Assembly (NCBI RefSeq): GCF_019739195.1
Contig: NZ_JAHHDS010000003.1
Span: 1,922,001-1,986,000 of the forward strand
DNA from: Microcella sp.
Lineage (GTDB): Bacteria > Actinomycetota > Actinomycetes > Actinomycetales > Microbacteriaceae
Reading direction: 5' to 3'
DNA length: 64,000 bases
How positions within the stretch are numbered: the stretch's first letter is position 1; every line of letters starts with the position of its first letter. The notes below the pieces were generated by a model. That model was not told the origin of the DNA and did not search any database. It was given only the letters and a program-made list of their open reading frames with translations. Positions 62,641-64,000 of the stretch are shown here, piece after piece. The position numbers and the translations under genes were made by a program.

Positions 62641-62725
62641 TCACACATCACGGAGATTCAGCAGGTCGCTGACCATGGTCGGCCCGGTGTAAACACATCA
62701 ATGCCCGCACTTCCGTGATTTGTGA
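62641..62725. repeat. 85-bp palindrome-ended element, copy 2
   Basis: The left end is TCACACATCACGGA (62641-62654) and the right end is TCCGTGATTTGTGA (62712-62725). It has exactly the same length and the same ends as copy 1, with an unrelated 57-bp centre. It ends 15 bp before the stop of the convergent methyltransferase gene. Confidence 0.8.
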
Positions 62726-62739
62726 CGGGAGGGTCGGGC

Positions 62740-63516
62740 CTAGGGGCGAGGCGCGACCGCAGACCAGTCGACGGTGAGCTCGCCGAGCCGCCAGCGGGCG
62801 ACGCCATCGTGCACGGGCCAGCCGGCGTCGCGCAGCCCGCGCACCGCGGCGATGAAGCGCTGGCGCGGCGAGAAGGTGGCGAGCGGAGCGTGCCGGGCCC
62901 ACTGGGCGTCGAGCTCGCGCAGCAGGTCGTGCACTCCCTCGCCGGGCACGTTGCGGTGAATGAGCACTTTGGGCAGCCTCTCGGCCACGACCGACGGATG
63001 CTCGACCGAGCCCAGATGCAGCGCCAGAGTCAGCGTGCGCGGGCCGTCGGGGTCGAGCGCCACCCAGCTCGCCACGCGTCCGAGCTCGCTGCAGGTGCCT
63101 TCGAGCAGCACGCCTGCTGGCTGCAGTCGAGACCGCAGCAGCGCCCAGGCCTCGGGCACTTCGCCCTCGTCGTACTGCCGCAGCACGTTAGCGGCGCGGA
63201 TGATCGCTGGGCGACCATCCCCCTCGAGCGGTATCTCGAAGCCGCCCTGCCGAAAAGTCAGGCCTTCGCGGGCGAACGGCGCGGCCGCCCGCACCCGCTC
63301 GGGGTCGATCTCGATGCCGACGACGCGTGCCTCGGGCCGCACGCGACGCAGCCGTTCGAGCAGTTCGAGCGAGGTCCAGTGCGCGGCGCCGTATCCCAGA
63401 TCGACAATGAGGGGGTCGGCCGCTCTGCGCAACACCGGGTGCGCGGCGAGCCAGCGGTCCATGCGCCGCAAGCGGTTGACGCCCGTCGTGCCGCGGGTCA
63501 CCCGCCCTTCTGCCAT
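62740..63516 (-). CDS. Class I SAM-dependent methyltransferase family protein
   Basis: A 258-residue protein with the SAM motif VDLGYGAAHWTSLELLERLR (motif I), the acidic residue after strand 2 in VVGIEIDPERVRAA, and AIIRAANVLRQYDEGEV. Substrate unknown. ATG 63516 follows CAGAAT (63523-63528, this strand) by 6 nt. Divergent from gpm, a frequent arrangement in actinobacteria. Confidence 0.85.
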   Translation of the reverse strand: MAEGRVTRGTTGVNRLRRMDRWLAAHPVLRRAADPLIVDLGYGAAHWTSLELLERLRRVRPEARVVGIEIDPERVRAAAPFAREGLTFRQGGFEIPLEGDGRPAIIRAANVLRQYDEGEVPEAWALLRSRLQPAGVLLEGTCSELGRVASWVALDPDGPRTLTLALHLGSVEHPSVVAERLPKVLIHRNVPGEGVHDLLRELDAQWARHAPLATFSPRQRFIAAVRGLRDAGWPVHDGVARWRLGELTVDWSAVAPRP

Positions 63517-63522
63517 GGGCTT

Positions 63523-63556
63523 ATTCTGCCGCGGCGCCGCTCGGTAGGCTGGCTAC
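63523..63556. promoter_or_regulatory. Divergent leaderless promoters, methyltransferase / gpm
   Basis: Minus strand CAGAAT (63523-63528), 6 nt from ATG 63516; plus strand TAGGCT (63545-63550), 6 nt from ATG 63557. Confidence 0.55.
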
Positions 63557-64000
63557 ATGACCCACACGCTGATCCTGCTGCGCCACGGCCACTCTGTCTG
63601 GAACGAGAAGAACATCTTCACCGGGTGGGTGGATGTCGGCCTCACCGAGCAGGGGCGTGACGAGGCGCGTCGCGCTGGAGAGCTCATCGCGGAGTCGGGA
63701 TTGAACCCGCGGATGCTCTACACGAGCCTGCTCAAGCGCGCGATCCACACCGCCAACATCGCCCTCGAGGTCGCCGATCTCGACTGGCTGCCGGTGAAGC
63801 GCAGCTGGCGGCTCAACGAGCGCCACTACGGCGCTCTGCAGGGCCTCAACAAGGCCGAGACGCTCGAGCAGCACGGCAACGACCTCTTCATGACGTGGCG
63901 CCGCAGCTTCGACACCCCGCCCCCGGTGCTCGACGACGATGCCGAGTACAGCCAGGTGCACGACCCGCGCTACGTCGGCATCGACGGCGAGGTGCCGCGC
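63557..64000 (+). CDS. gpmA: 2,3-bisphosphoglycerate-dependent phosphoglycerate mutase (3' end outside window)
   Basis: The first 148 codons of the glycolytic mutase. The phospho-histidine is in [29 protein letters not shown] (RHG at about residue 10), followed by [17 protein letters not shown] and the proton-donor Glu region [19 protein letters not shown]. Leaderless start after TAGGCT. Confidence 0.96.
   Translation, partial: MTHTLILLRHGHSVWNEKNIFTGWVDVGLTEQGRDEARRAGELIAESGLNPRMLYTSLLKRAIHTANIALEVADLDWLPVKRSWRLNERHYGALQGLNKAETLEQHGNDLFMTWRRSFDTPPPVLDDDAEYSQVHDPRYVGIDGEVPR

Noticed and set aside
61572-62725. Integron gene cassette with attC sites
   Set aside because: The length and free centre fit, but the ends lack the RYYYAAC and GTTRRRY core sites, and no integrase gene is in the window.

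Overview
The window is one contiguous stretch of a high-GC Gram-positive chromosome. Dense GTG/ATG starts, 4-bp stop/start overlaps (ATGA, GTGA), many apparently leaderless promoters, mycobacterial-type gene pairs (mutT1-ppk, sigK-rskA, a GlnR-type regulator near pst genes) and the dnaX-recR-lysC-asd order point to an actinobacterium, most likely of the Microbacteriaceae. The family assignment is an inference from gene content; no rRNA is present. The window opens inside dnaX and closes inside the phosphoglycerate mutase gene.

Layout. 0-8.8 kb: housekeeping genes (dnaX end, recR, an SRPBCC/TetR pair with two palindromic operators, lysC-asd, two SGNH hydrolases, an AEC transporter, an FAH-family hydrolase). 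8.8-28.7 kb: a large accessory catabolic region with FCD-GntR and IclR regulators, a CaiB CoA-transferase, a fused carboxyltransferase, two ACMSD-like amidohydrolases, a deacetylase-like protein, a ThDP enzyme, an acyl-CoA ligase, a cyclase, a tartrate/isopropylmalate-type dehydrogenase, a DUF35-thiolase pair, a metallo-beta-lactamase-fold protein, a four-gene SsuABC/TauABC-like ABC importer and a TauE/SafE exporter. The same AAGAC-N3-GTCTT palindrome lies in front of the ThDP-enzyme gene and of the ABC operon, so the IclR protein probably controls both. The substrate is unknown. 28.7-38.5 kb: second TauE, mqo, a TDT exporter under a CsoR-like palindrome, a DUF2804 protein, galK-galT / DeoR-galM, a small exported protein and tRNA-Lys.

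38.5-43.8 kb: a possible small structured RNA, then a cupredoxin lipoprotein, a helical lipoprotein, a membrane protein and sigK-rskA, followed by a divergent arsC / aquaporin pair. 43.8-58.3 kb is a phosphate/arsenate block. Two non-identical pstSCAB systems face each other tail to tail. The first carries a 1240-bp IS3-family element inserted exactly in the pstS stop codon (3-bp target duplication CTA), which adds residues to PstS and separates it from pstCAB. mutT1-ppk follow. PHO-box-like 11-bp direct repeats (GTTCACC/GTTAACC) precede both pstS genes and occupy the ppk divergent region. A second arsenate-reductase-like protein, an ArsR with a Cys15-Cys16 site and an overlooked 30-residue peptide made largely of Cys-Cys pairs complete the arsenic theme; a GlnR-type regulator follows.

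58.3-64 kb: two small membrane proteins (one of 36 residues), a nitrobindin-like protein, YgfZ, a FUSC protein, a winged-helix/DUF559 nuclease-like gene bracketed by two 85-bp elements with identical palindromic ends and unrelated centres, a methyltransferase, and the start of gpm. The most unusual items are that bracketed gene, the Cys-Cys peptide, the possible small RNA at 39.3 kb, the IS insertion in the pstS stop codon and the uncharacterised IclR-controlled catabolic region.
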